From Nicotiana tabacum (Eukaryota; Streptophyta; Magnoliopsida; Solanales; Solanaceae), in assembly GCF_000715075.1 (NCBI RefSeq), contig NC_134093.1, forward strand, positions 98,812,826 to 98,876,825: a stretch of 64,000 nucleotides of DNA, read 5' to 3'. Numbering within the stretch: position 1 is the first letter of the stretch; every line of letters starts with the position of its first letter. The position numbers and the translations under genes were made by a program. The notes beneath the pieces are model-generated. The model worked only from the letters and a program-made list of their open reading frames with translations, ran no database searches and was not told the origin of the DNA. Below, in pieces: positions 20,824 to 33,170 of the stretch.

Positions 20824-22116
20824 AAAAATTGAAGGACTTGAGTTGATGATCTTTTCTTATAAATTTTTTTACTTGGAAATTATCAGTGAGCCACCACTAA
20901 AGAGATGAAAAGTAAGACTGCGTACAAAAAACATAATATTGTTTATCCCTTCTCTAGAGTCTGGATTATGCGCACAACATGAACTTAGTGCGCAGACATA
21001 ATGGCATCAAGTGAATAGTTAAGTTCAACTAAGAAAGAAACCCCATCTAACTCTTTAGGGGGTGAGTTTGTACAATCACATGTACTTAATATTTTGATCA
21101 GCGGTTTTTAAAAATTGTTGGTATTGCTGTTCATGAGAAAAAAGAGATATTATATTTCACCAATATTTTCTATGCAACGTAACTGCCCGTTTTGTGTAAG
21201 AATTTACACCTGATAAATTTCTATGTGACGTTTATGAATTAATGACAAAATGTTCATTTTGGTCAAAGATAGTGTATAGCAAAGTAGTCGTTGTAATACC
21301 AAGGCATTTTGTGCCCGATTGCCTTACATGGAACGTTCACTCTTTATTTCAGTCAATGAGAAGATTCCCCTTATCCAAAGTTCTTCGTATGGCACTTTAA
21401 TTTATAAATATTTTTTGTCACGCGACACAAAAACCTAACTCCCAAAACTCTTTTGAAAATTATGTATTCGACTTGACTAGGTTAAATGATCACTAGAAGG
21501 CGGATGCAGTTTACATACAATAGGCTCAAGTTCAACTGAACATTATAACATAAATACACATTATAAAAAGCTATGGAGTACTAAAATATCGACAAATATC
21601 AAATTTTGAATCCATACTTTTAAGTCTTACTTATTTCTTATGCTTCTGTTTTTTTCCTTCAAATTTTTAAAATTTTATGAATGAAAAGAAATATTACAGT
21701 ATATTAATATTATATTTTAAAAAAAATTGATATATAAACACACAAACACAGACGAGAATTATTAGTTTCAATGATGTAATCAAGTACATTGTTTAATAGG
21801 ATAAAATGATAGTTTGATAAGATGAGAGGAACTGTTGAACTGAGTATATTACTTTCCAATCAATTCAATGATTTAGATTCAATGACTATATTACTTTCCA
21901 ATCATTGTCCATTCTCTGTTTAGTTTTTCAATTCTGAGACGCAATACTTATAGTTGAAGACAAAAGTTAAATTGGAATGAGAACGATATATCTATTTGAC
22001 GAATGAGAGATAACGATCTCTCACATTAAATATTATCATAACAAGTACGTAAAATGATATAAATATACCCACACATGCCCTACATACTTACTATACAAAT
22101 ATACAGTACTTAATAT
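20824..22116. other. AT-rich 3' flank of the SAUR gene
   Basis: The 3' untranslated region must lie in the first few hundred bases (TTTCTTATAAATTTTTTTAC follows the stop). I do not see a clear DST-type instability element. The rest is AT-rich with no gene. A weak resemblance to dispersed Solanaceae repeats occurs near 21490-21560. It ends at the AATAT target duplication (22112-22116). Confidence 0.55.
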
Positions 22117-22744
22117 TGTCATGGCACGAAATTCCCACCTTCGTATCGTGATAACGCCTAACATCTCACTTGCTAGGGAAGCCAACGTTAGAATAATATT
22201 AACTAATTTTTAAACAATCTTTAAATTTATTAATAACAAAGAAATAAATGCGGAAGTAAGGTCTGAAATATAGTGATTAATCCATAAAAACAATGGTGTT
22301 TAAATACCATCTTAGAATTGGTGTCACAAGTGCACGAGCTTCTAGAATAAATACAAATAAAAGTTTAAATAAAATAAAGCTATCTGGAAACAAACACACA
22401 ACTAAAGTAAAGTAGACGGGGACTTCAGAACTGCGAACGCCGTGCAGTTATACCTCAAGCCTCCTCTGAGTAACTGAAATCCGAGCAAGTCTATAGTACG
22501 CCGCTGGGACCAACTCCAAAATCTGCACAAGAAGTGCAGAGTGTAGTATCAGTACAACCGACCCCATGTACTGGTAAGTGTTGAGCCTAACCTCGACTAA
22601 GTAGTGACGAGGCTAAGGCGGGTCACTTACATTACCTGTACGCAATATTAGTAACAACAACAATAATAAAAATAAATCAGGTAACTCGTTTATAATAATT
22701 GAAGCCAACTCAGCAGTCATAACAAATTATCATTTCCATCAATT

Positions 22745-22956
22745 CTGCTGTAGCGTGCAACCCGCTCTCACAATATATTCACATTCAATTCTGTTGTAGC
22801 GTGCAACCCGCTCTCACAATATATTCACATTCAGTTCTGTTGCAGCGTGCAACCCGCTCTCACAATATATGCACATCCAGTTCTGTTGCGGCGTGCAACC
22901 CGCTCCTCAAATATATTTATTTTAATCAAGTCTATTGCGGCGTGCAACCCGATCCC

Positions 22957-23021
<65 letters not shown>

Positions 23022-23265
23022 CGACTTTTAAATAAGTCTGTTGCGGCGTGCAACCCGATCCTCCAATATGGACTTTTAATAAGTCTGTTGTGGCGTGCAA
23101 CCCGATTCTCCAATATGGACTTTTTAATAAGTCTGTTGCGGCGTGCAACCCGATCCTCCAATATGGACTTTTAATAAGTCTGTTGCGGCATGCAACCCGA
23201 TCCTCCAATATATTCATTATAATTAATTATGTTGCGGCGTGCAACCCGCTCCTCCAACATATTCA
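22745..23265 (+). repeat. 46-bp minisatellite in the family B 3' LTR
   Basis: About 11 units of the GTTGCGGCGTGCAACCCG core (early units read GTTGTAGCGTGCAAC or GTTGCAGCGTGCAAC) with AT-rich spacers of changing sequence (ATATTCACATTCA, then ATATGGACTTTTAATAAG). Periods are about 46-48 bp. One spacer is expanded by (TA)n at about 22961-23015. Confidence 0.9.
22961..23015. repeat. (TA)n microsatellite, about 27 units
   Basis: An uninterrupted TA run inside one spacer of the array. The same spacer in the 5' LTR (about 30821-30833) has only about six TA units, so the run expanded after the two LTRs were made identical at insertion. Confidence 0.92.
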
Positions 23266-25293
23266 TTTACCAATTCTTATAGAAGAAATTTCCCCAATAA
23301 ATATAACAATTAATATTACCAATTCTTATAGAAGAAATTTTTCCATTAAATATAACAATTAATATAAAATTATAAGACAACAAACATACAATAATTATGA
23401 TTTAATTATGAAACAAACAAGGCAAATAGAAAATTATTATGAAAATCAGAGAGAAAATATGCAGTTTAATATTTAATATGCTAAATATCAAATAACAATT
23501 AAGGCACATAATTCAAAAGGGCAGGTAACAATTAACACATGAATTCAAGAATAAATATTTGACAGAGAATAAGAGAGAAATAATTATTTTAACAATTAAT
23601 TCGTGATTTAAAACAATTTATGATTTTTCAAGTAAATACGCAAACAATTAATTTGACGACGTATAGACACTCGTCACCTCGCCTATATGTCGTTCACATC
23701 CATTTCACATAACAAATAATTTAAAGGTTCTATTCCCTCAAGTCAAGGTTAACCACGACACTTACCTCGCGTTGCAAAATCCATCAATTACTCAACCACA
23801 ACTTTTCCTTTTAAATTTGACTCTGAAAGTTTCAAATCTATTCACAAACAATTCAATATACTCAACACGAATCATAGGAATTAATTCCATATGAATTTAC
23901 TAATTTTTTAGGTAAAATCCAAAATTCATTAAAATATTCGGCAGTGGGACCCACGTCTCAATTCTCGAAAACACTTACGAAATCCGAACACACATTCCGA
24001 GATGAGTCCGGATATGTAATTAGTTTTGGAATCCGACCTCAAATTGAGGTTTAAATCCTCAAATTTCGAAATTTCTAAGTTTTACCCAAAAATCCTAATT
24101 TCGCCATAAAAATTCTAGATTCTAGGTTGAAATCTTGTTATACGATGTAAAAGATTGGAAGAAAAGAGTTAGGAATCACTTACCTATGATTTGGGGAAGA
24201 TTTGGTCTTTGAAAAATCGCCTCTTAAGGTTTAGGGTCTTGAAAATATAAAGAATGAATGAAAAATCCCATCTAAGCCTCTTTTACTCAGCTGCAGGTGT
24301 CGCAATTGCGACCTGAGCTTCGCAATTGCGATGCCCTTCACAATCCCGCTGCCTTCGCAAATGCGAGGAAAGTGTCACATTTGCGACCACTGAACCTCGC
24401 AAATGCGAGTAAATGTTTGCATTTGCGAACCTGCCCTTCCCAGACTCCCTTCGCAATTGCGAAGGTAACCTCGCAAATGCGAGAACTGCTGGCCCAGGCT
24501 TTTGATCGCAATTACGATGAAAGCCTCGCAATTGTGGACCCTGTTATCTTCGCATTTGCGAAGAGGCCTGCAATAGGTTCAGTTATACCAGCAATAGGTT
24601 CAGTTATAGGTTCAAAACATCTCGTGGTCTATCCGAAACTCACCCGAGCCCTCGGGGCTCCAAACCAAACATGCACACAAGTCTAAAAATATCATATGAA
24701 CTTGCTCGCGCGATCAAATCACAAAAATAACACCTAGAACTATGAATTTAGCACCAAATCAAATGAAATTCTCAAGAACACTTTACAATTCATATCTTCT
24801 CAATTGGACGTACGAATCACGTCAAATCAACTCTGTTTCTCACCAAATTTCATAGACAAGTCTTAAATATCATAATGAACCTATACCGGGCTCCGAAACC
24901 AAGATACGGACCTGATACTAAGAATGCCAAATATCAATCAATTCTTAAAAACAAATAATTTTCACACTTTTAATTTTCATTAAAAATTCATAACTCAAGC
25001 TAGGGACCTCCGAATTCAATTCCGGGCATACGCCCAGGTACCATAATTCGATACGGACCTACCGGGACCGTCAAAGCATGGATCCGGGCCCGTTTACCAA
25101 AAATATTGACCGAAGAAAACAAAAATTAACTTTTAAGGCAAATATTCTTATTTTTATTAGTTTTCAACGTAAAAGTTTTCCGGAAACCTGCCGGACTGTG
25201 CACGCAAATCGAGGAGGGTAAAAATGAGATTTGCAAGGCTTAAGAGCTCAGATTTGAGTTGTAAAACATAAGATGACCTTTTGGGTCATCATA

Positions 25294-25308
25294 TTCTCCA
25301 CCTCTAAA
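25294..25308 (-). other. polypurine tract of the family B element
   Basis: The minus strand reads TTTTAGAGGTGGAGAA directly before the 3' LTR start, the expected plus-strand primer position. Confidence 0.8.
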
Positions 25309-27394
25309 ACAACCGTTCGTCCTCGAACGGACTTAGAAAAGTTCCTGGGTAGGTGAAAAGGTGGGGATATCTACTCCGCATATCGGACTCGGACTCCCAA
25401 GTAGCTACCTCAATAGGCTGACCTCTCCACTTCACTCGGACTGAAGGGTAACTCTTTGATCTCAACTGGCGAACTTGCCGGGCTAGAATTTCCACCGGCT
25501 CCTCCTCGTAAGTCAAATCCTTGTCCAACTGGACAGAGGTGAAATCTAACACGTGGGACGGATCGCCGTGATACTTTTGAAGCATGGAAATATGGAATAC
25601 TGGATGAACAACTGCTAAACTAGGTGGCAACGCAAGCCTGTAAGCCACCTCTCTCACTCTCTCCAGAATCTCAAAAGGTCCAATATACCTAGGGCTCAAC
25701 TTGCCCTTCTTTTCGAACCTCATTACACCCTTCATGGGTGATACCCGAAGTAACACTCTCTCTCTGACCATGAATGGAACATCAAGAACTCTATGGTAGG
25801 TATAACTCTTCTACATGGACTGAGCTGTGCGAAGTCGATCCTGAATAATCTTGACCTTCTCCAAGACATCCTGTACCAAATCGGTACCCAACAACCGAGC
25901 CTCTCCCGGTTCAAACTAACCAACTGGCGATCAGCATCACCTTCCATATAATGCCTCATATGGAGCCATCTGATTGCTTGACTGGTAGCTATTATTATAA
26001 GCAAACTCCGCAAGTGGCAAGAAATGATCCCAAGAACCTCCAAAGTCTATAACACAAGCGCGGAGCAAATCTTCCAATATCTGAATAGTGCGCTCTGACT
26101 GTCCGTCTGTCTGTGGATGAAATGTTGTACTCAACTCCACCCGTGTGCCTAACTCACGCTGTACATCCCTCCAGAAATGTGAGGTAAACTGCGTACCTCA
26201 ATCTAAAATAATAGACACGGGCACCTCATGAAGGCGGACAATCTCACGAATGTAAATTTCAACAAACCTCTCTGAAGAATAGGTAACTGCCACTAGAATG
26301 AAATGTGCTGACTTGGTCAACCTATCCACAATGACCCAAACTGCATCAAATTTTCTCTGAGTCCGTGGGAGCCCAACAACAAAATCCATAGTGATACGCT
26401 CCCACTTCCACTCAGAAATTTCTAACTTTTGAAGCAAACCACCAGGTCTCTGATGCTCGTACTTAACTTGCTGACAATTCAGACGCCGAGCTACATATGC
26501 AACTATATCCTTTTTCATTCTCCTCCACCAGTAATGTTGCCGCAAATCTTGATGCATTTTGGCGATACCTGGATGAATAGAATACCTGAAACTGTATGCT
26601 TTTTCAAGAATTAATTCACGAAGCCCATCTACATTAGGCATACGAATACGACCCTGCATTCACAGAACCCCATCTTTCCCCACAGCAACCTGTTTGACAT
26701 CACCATGCCGCACCGTGTCCTTAAGGACAAGTAAATGAGGATCATCACACTGCCTCTCTCTGATGTGCTCATATAAAGAAGACCGAGCAACTGTGCAAGC
26801 TAGAACCCGACTGGGTTCTGAAACATCTAACCTCATGAACTGATTAGCCAAAGTCTGAACATCTATAGCTAATGGCCTCTCGCCAACCAGAATATACGCA
26901 AGACTGTCCATACTCACAACCTTTCTACTCAAAGCATCAGCCACTGCATTGGCCTTTCCGGGGTGATACAAAATGGTGATATCATAGTCCTTCAACAACT
27001 CCAACCATCTACTCTGCCTCAAATTAAGATCCTTTTGTTTGAACAGATACTGAAGGCTACGATGATCAGTAAATACCTCACACGAGACACCGTAAAGGTA
27101 ATGCCTCCAAATCTTGAACGCATGAACAATGGCTACCGATTCTAAGTCATGAATAGGATAATTCTTCTCGTGAACTTTCAATTGCTGCGACGCATATGCA
27201 ATTACCTTGCCATCTTGCATTAATACTGCACCAAGCCCAATGTGAGAGGCGTCACAATATACCGTATACGATCCTGAACCTGTGGGTAATACCAACACTA
27301 GCGTTATAGTCAAGCGGTCTTGAGCTTCTGAAAGCTCAACTCACACTCGTCTGACCATCTAAATGGGGCACCTTTCTGGGTCAATCTAGTCTTA
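25304..27394 (-). pseudogene. Tekay family B pol remnant (RNase H, integrase, chromodomain-like tail)
   Basis: On the minus strand the frame opens with the RT connection block [10 protein letters not shown] at about 27390. It then has RNase H ([15 protein letters not shown] near 27260; [11 protein letters not shown] near 27070), [13 protein letters not shown] (about 26960), the integrase zinc region (HPGIAKMHQDLRQHYWWRR near 26570; one Cys of the usual CLNC is Arg), the core (DFVVGLPRTQ near 26370; TTFHPQTDGQSERT at 26125) and the C-terminal tail (RVKWRGQPIEVATWES near 25410; FEDERLF to 25304). Stops include ILD-stop near 26195 (CGA to TGA), and there are frameshifts near 25930 and 25790. RT and protease are missing upstream. 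It served the minus-strand element 22117-33163 and is dead. Confidence 0.92.
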
Positions 27395-28230
27395 ATAGTT
27401 ATTAATAATCAATTACAGAATCGTCAATTAACTTCATGTTAACAAAAATCTCGTTTCAAACTTTCATAATACTAATAATGAGATGCGAGGCATGAAGACC
27501 TCATAATTATTTACCTGAATTAACGAGTCATATTTAACGCCACATTGGCAGGCACCTACCTCGTAGGTTACAACTCAATATTACTACATGAATTTGGCAA
27601 GTATGCACAGAGAATTTCATACAATTTTTTTTCAAATAAGCCTAGCAGGCATGACACCCTATTAGTACTATAGTACAAATTTAATTTTTCACAAAAGAGA
27701 ATTTAAACACAAATTTTTTTTATATCACAAGGATCTCGTCCTTATATAACTTCCACCACAGTTCATAGCCCAGTTTAAACATATCAATTTATTTTAAAAT
27801 ATGAGGACCACGACCTCAGTTCTGAATCATAAGTAATATGCACATCTTGCCAATCAAAACTTTCCATTTTCTCCTTTTAAATAACTTTCGTTAAACAAAA
27901 TCACAACACATAATAAACCCCACACCGGTAGGGCATATAATTCACAATTTGTAATTAATTATCCAGAAATACATCAAAACATACCGAAATAAGTACCAGA
28001 ATGGCACCTCTAGCCTCACAGATCTTATTAGAGTCCATCATGAAATAATAGGTATAGTTATCTCCATAAAACCTCCCAATAGAATTAAACATATAAGTAG
28101 ATTGTAGAATTACGAAGCTCACTCATAAGTGGAGCACAATAGGAGGACTCGTCTTGATACTCAGAACCGAATCAAGTTAAGAAAATTATTCCTTTATTTT
28201 AAATCGAGGCCGTACCTATAACGACACCAT
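27395..28230. other. unassigned sequence replacing protease and RT
   Basis: Between the RNase H block and the gag 3' end, where protease and reverse transcriptase should lie (about 1.5-2 kb), there are about 830 bp of AT-rich sequence without motifs I can recognise with confidence. It could be filler from a repair event, a fragment of another repeat, or very decayed protease. Confidence 0.5.
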
Positions 28231-28234
28231 CTTA

Positions 28235-29100
28235 TGTAACGACCTCCAACATACCATAAAACAAATATAACAACGGCTGGGACTCCACCTCTAGGATGCC
28301 TTCTACCCGCCTGTCCTCCACCCTTAATTGATCACGTGGGTGGTGTAGTAACTGCAATGGGGCACGTAACCTGAGTGCTTTGATGAAATATGCCTCTCCC
28401 AAGTTTGGGATAATTTTCTCATGGTGTGCCTAGTATCGCCGTATTCATAACAACCCCTTTGCGGGTTTGGCTACTCATATTGAGTCTGTGCCAGATAACT
28501 GGAATAACCATTGTAGGAAACTCATGTCAGTGGTGCATTAAAAGAACTTACTGGAGCACCTCGATTAATCCGATGTGCGTACTGGGCTGGCCGACTACCC
28601 GAGCCCCCGCCATAATGATTTATACTCGTAGAGTAGAATCCACTGAATCTCCCAGAACCTCGAGACGTCTTGGTCTCCATAGTTTCCTTTTTTTTCTCAC
28701 CTCGAACACGTTCTAATATCTTGGCAATTCCTACCACTAGTGGAAATGAAGTATCAGTCTGTAGCTCCCGAGTTATACAAAATTTTACGATCATAATTAA
28801 GTCCTTTAATGAGTCTGTGGACTCGCTCTCTAGCTGTAGGAAGCAAAGTAGGAATATGACGGGCTAACTTATTGAACCTGATGGCATATTATGACACCGT
28901 CATGGTGACCTGACGCAATCGTTCAAACCCTATGCGCCATGCATTACGGAGAGTCCGGGAAACAAACTCTTTCAAAAGTATTTCTGAGAACCGAGCCAAG
29001 TGGGCGGTGTTGTATTGGCTGGTCTGCCCTCTTCATAGGCTTGCCCCAGACGCCTGTGGAGAATTATCTCTCCCAAGGCCAATTTCTTCTTTTGTTATGC
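28235..29100 (-). pseudogene. Tekay family B gag remnant
   Basis: Minus-strand translation gives the capsid block FERLRQ followed by YAIRFNKLARH (about 28920-28870), the RERVHRLIKGL block (about 28830), and a basic/glycine-rich region with RGEKKKETMETK and YGGGSGSRPAQYA (28720-28560). A ruined zinc knuckle CYEYGDTRHTMRK near 28445-28405 has lost the second and last Cys of CCHC. Frame changes and stops (for example TVS-stop) break it. Gag forms the retrotransposon particle in intact relatives. Confidence 0.8.
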
Positions 29101-29960
29101 TGACTCAACACTGTTGAGCTGACCCATTTCTTAACATACTTTTCGATTCTTCTTTGGGGTAAACTTTACCCCTATTTATATACAATGATCACAAAAGTAG
29201 AGCTCCATAAAGACAATTCTTAGTCTAGAATCTCATCAACCACTGTACTTCCTCCGAAGTACCCCAAAATCCGCAACCGTGACATCCACGCTGAGCAGAC
29301 CTTCTTTAAATTTAATGTTGTTTCTCTAACTCCTTTGGTACTGAAGTATAAGATTATTACGGAGGCGGACATACCGCAAGTCCCAACCTTATCCTCCACA
29401 AAATCGCAGGCCTTAAATACATGTAAATTTTGGGAGAACCTTTCAGTACCACATATATACATTTCAGGCCAAAACTGATATGACACATGACTCGCAATCC
29501 TTTCATTGATAGTAGACTCCCCACTCGGTGCGAAGTCAGAGTTCACGACGTCCGATGGTCCAAAATATTAACCTTCATAACTCGTATAAATCAACCAGAT
29601 GCCAAGGTACGTTGCACCCCCCACATTATTCACTGGTTGATCTCTTTATACGTCTGCATCTTCAGTTGGAATCACACCTTGAGGCAATATTTGAGCATCT
29701 CTGCCTCATTCGTAGTTCATCTGCGGCATCACAAACCGTCGACGCAAAACTGATACCGAGTGTGCAATGTCATACACGAGTAGATATAAAGAAATGTGAG
29801 ATATAGGTTTCAAGCAAAATCAATACCGCACGATAAGGAATAAAAGAGGTGATATTGTTCCTAAACTTCATAGACTCTGAGAGATAAGTACAGACGTCTC
29901 CGTACCGATCCTTCAGACTCTACTAAGCTTGCTCGTGACTCCTGAGACCTATGTAACCTA
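29101..29960 (-). other. element leader between primer site and gag
   Basis: About 860 bp between the primer binding site and the first recognisable gag block. I see no conserved domain. The small frames here (for example 29220-29546 minus) are not recognised. It is probably the untranslated leader plus a decayed gag N-terminus. Confidence 0.5.
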
Positions 29961-29976
29961 GTGCTCTGATACCAAC
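29961..29976 (-). other. primer binding site of the family B element
   Basis: The minus strand reads GTTGGTATCAGAGCAC immediately after the 5' LTR end, a clear initiator-methionine tRNA type site. It fixes the element's orientation. Confidence 0.92.
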
Positions 29977-32900
29977 TGTCATGGCCCGAAATTCCCACCT
30001 TCGAACCGTGAAGGCGCCTAAAATTTTACTTGCTAGACAAGCCAACGTTAGAATACTATTAACAATTTTTTTAAACAATCTTTAAATTTATTAATAACAA
30101 AGAAATAAACGCGGAAGTAAGGTTCGAATATAGTGATTAATACATAAAAATAACGGTGTCTAAATACCATTCCAGAATTGGTGTCACAAGTGCACGAGCT
30201 TCTAGAATAAATACAAATAAAGGTCTGAATAAAATAAAAATGTCTGGAAATAAATACACAGCTAAAGTAAAGTAGACGGGGACTTCAGAACTGCGAACGC
30301 CGTGCAGTTATACCTCAAGTCTCCTCTGAGTAGCTGAAATCCGAGTAAGTCTATGGTACGCCGCTGGGACCAACTCCAAAATCTGCACAAGCAGTGCAAA
30401 GTGTAGTATCAGTACAACCGACCCCATGTACTGGTAAGTGCTGAGCCTAACCTCGACGAAGTAGTGACGAGGCTAAGCCGGGTCACTTACATTACCTGTA
30501 CGCAATATTAGTAACAACAACAATAATAAAAATAAATCAGGTAACTCGTTTATAATAATTGAAGCCAACTCAGCAGTCATAACCAATTATCATTTCCATC
30601 AACTCTGTTGCAGCGTGCAACCCGCTCTCACAAAATATTCACATTCAATTCTGTTGCAGCGTGCAACCCGCTCTCACAATATATTCACATTCAGTTCTGT
30701 TGCAGCGTGCAACCCACTCTCATAATATATTCACATTCAGTTCTGTTGCGGCGTGCATCCCGCTCATCCAATATATTTATTTTAATCAAGTCTGTTGCGG
30801 CGTGAAACCCGATCCCCCAATATATATATATATGTATGTCGACTTTTAAATAAGTCAGTTGAGGCGTACAACCCGATCCTCCAATATGGACTTTTAATAA
30901 GTCTATTGCGGCGTGGAACCCGATCCTCCAATATGGAATTTTAATAAGTCTGTTGCGACGTGCAACCCGATCCTCCAATATGGAATTTTAATAAGTCTGT
31001 TGCGGCATGCAACCCGATCCTCCAATATATTCATTATAATTAATTCTGTTGCGGCGTGCAACCCGATCCTCCAATATATTCATTATAATCAAATCTGTTG
31101 CGGCGTGCAACCCGATCCTCCAACATATTCATTTACCAATTCTTATAGAAGATATTTTCCCAATAAATGCAATAATTAATATAAAATTATAAGACAACAA
31201 ACATACAATAATTATGATTTAATTATGAAACAAACAAGGCAAATAGTAAATTATTATGGCAACCAGAGAGAAAATATACAGTTTAATATTTAATATGCTA
31301 AATGTCAAATAATAATTAAGGCACATAATTCAAAAGGGCATGTAACAATTAACGCATGAATTCAAGAATTAATATTTGACAGAGAATATGAGAGAAATAA
31401 TTATTATAACAATTAATTCTTGATTTAAAATTTTTTATGATTTTTCAAGTAAATACGCAAACGATTAATTTGACAACGTATAGACACTCGTCACCTTGCC
31501 TATTCATCGTTCACATGCATTTCACATAATAAATAATTTAAGGGTTCTATTCCCTTAAGTCAAGGTTAACCACGACACTTACCTCGCTTTGCAAATTCCA
31601 ATCAATTACTCAACCACAACTTTTTATTTTATATTTGACTTCGAAAGATTCAAATCTATTCACAAACAATTCAATATACTCAATACGAATCATATGAATT
31701 AATTCCATATGAATTTACTAATTTTCTAGATAAAATCTGAAATTCATTAAAATATTCGGTAGTGGGACCCACGTCTCAAATCTTGAAAACACTTACGAAA
31801 TCCGAACACCTATTCCGAGACGAGTCCGGATATATAATTAGTTTTGGACTCCGACCTCAAATTGAGGTCTAAATCCTCAAATTTTTAAATTCCTAAGTTC
31901 TACCCAAAAATCCTAATTTCAGTATAAATATTCTAGATTTTAGGTTGAAATCTTGTTATAAAATGTAAAAGATTGGAAGAAAAGAGTAAGGAATCACTTA
32001 TCTATGATTTGGGGAACATTTGATCTTTGAAAAATCGCCTCTTAAAGTTTAGGGTTTTGAAAATATGAAGAATGAATGAAAATTCCGTCTAAGCCCCTTT
32101 TACTCAGCTGCAAGTGTCGCAATTGCGACCTGAGCTTTGCAAATGCGAAGCTCGCAATTGCGAAGGAACAATCGCAATTGCGATGCCCTTCATAATCCCG
32201 CCGCCTTCGCAAATGCGAGGAAAGTATCGCATTTGCGACCACTGAACGTCGCAAATGCGAGTAAATGTTCGCATTTGAGAACCTGCCCTTCCCAGACTCC
32301 CTTCGCAATTGCGAAGGTAACCTCGCAAATGCGAGAACTGCTGGCCCAGGCTTTTGATCGCAATTGCGATGAAAGCCTCGCAATTGTGGACCCTATTATG
32401 TTCGCATTTGCGATGCCTGATCTCGCAATTGCGAGATCAGAGGCCTGCAATAGGTTCAGTTATACCAGCAAAATTTCTAAGTTTAAAACATCTTGTGGCC
32501 TATCCGAAACTCACCCGAGCCCTCGGTGTTCCAAACCAAACATGCACACAAGTCTAAAAATATCATAAAAACTTGCCCGCGCGATCAAATTACCGAAATA
32601 ACACCTAGAACTACAAATTTAGCACCAAATAAAATTAAATTCTCAAGAACACTTTAAAATTCATATCTTCTCAATTGGACGTGCGAATAACGTCAAATCA
32701 ACTTCGTTTCTCACCAAATTTCACAGACAAGTCTTAAATATCATAATGAACCTGTATCGAGCTCCGGAACTAAAATACGGACTCTATACTAACAATGCCA
32801 AATATCAATCAATTCTTAAAAACAAATAATTTTCAAACTTTTATTTTTCATCAAAAATTCATAACTCAAGTTAGGGACCTTCGAATTCAATTCTGGGCAT

Positions 32901-33163
32901 AGGCCCAGGTCCGATAATTCGATACGGACCTACCAGGACCATCAAAGTACGGATCCGGGCCCGTTTACTAAAAATATTGACCGAAATCAACAAAAATTAA
33001 CTTTTAAGACAAAAATTCTTATTTTCATTAGTTTTCAACGTAAAAGCTTTTCGGAAACCTGTCCAGACTGTGCACGCAAATCGAGAGGGTAAAATGAGAT
33101 TTGTAAGGCTTAAGAGCTCAGATTCGAGTTCTAAAATATAAGATGAACTTTTGGGTCATCACA
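29977..33163 (-). mobile_element. Tekay family B element: 5' LTR
   Basis: A 3187-bp LTR. On the minus strand it starts TGTGATGACCC at 33163 and ends CCATGACA at 29977, collinear with 22117-25293. The palindrome cluster is at 32110-32440. The first donor-like site is mutated (ATAAGT near 31998) and the second is intact near 31580. AATAT at 33164-33168 repeats 22112-22116, so the whole element spans 11,047 bp with matching 5-bp flanks. Confidence 0.93.
30603..31125 (+). repeat. 46-bp minisatellite in the family B 5' LTR
   Basis: Core starts at 30608, 30654, 30700, 30746 and 30795, then on to about 31100, the same array as 22745-23265. Unit order and spacer types correspond between the two LTRs, with point differences and one extra CCAATATATTCATTATAAT unit here. 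Confidence 0.9.
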
Positions 33164-33170
33164 AATATGT

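Larger units (their letters stand above)
22117..25293 (-). mobile_element. Tekay family B element: 3' LTR
   Basis: A 3177-bp LTR. On the minus strand it starts TATGATGACC at 25293 (TGTGATGACC in the partner, a G-to-A change at base 2) and ends CCATGACA at 22117. It contains the palindrome cluster at 24290-24575 (TCGCAATTGCGA, TCGCAAATGCGA), minus-strand GGTAAGT sites at 24178-24184 and about 23759-23765, and the 46-bp array with a (TA)n expansion. The polypurine tract 25294-25308 adjoins it. AATAT at 22112-22116 is the left target duplication. Confidence 0.92.

Noticed and set aside
22801..23217. ORFs with long IYIYIYIY runs
   Set aside because: Produced by the (TA)n microsatellite and the 46-bp array.
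22745..23265. CRISPR-like appearance (regular GC-rich repeats with AT spacers)
   Set aside because: Plant nuclear context, spacers are themselves repeated, no leader or cas genes, and the array lies inside an LTR.
29220..29546. 108-aa minus-strand ORF near the Tekay leader
   Set aside because: No recognisable gag motif; it may be leader or decayed N-terminal gag, so it is covered only as leader.
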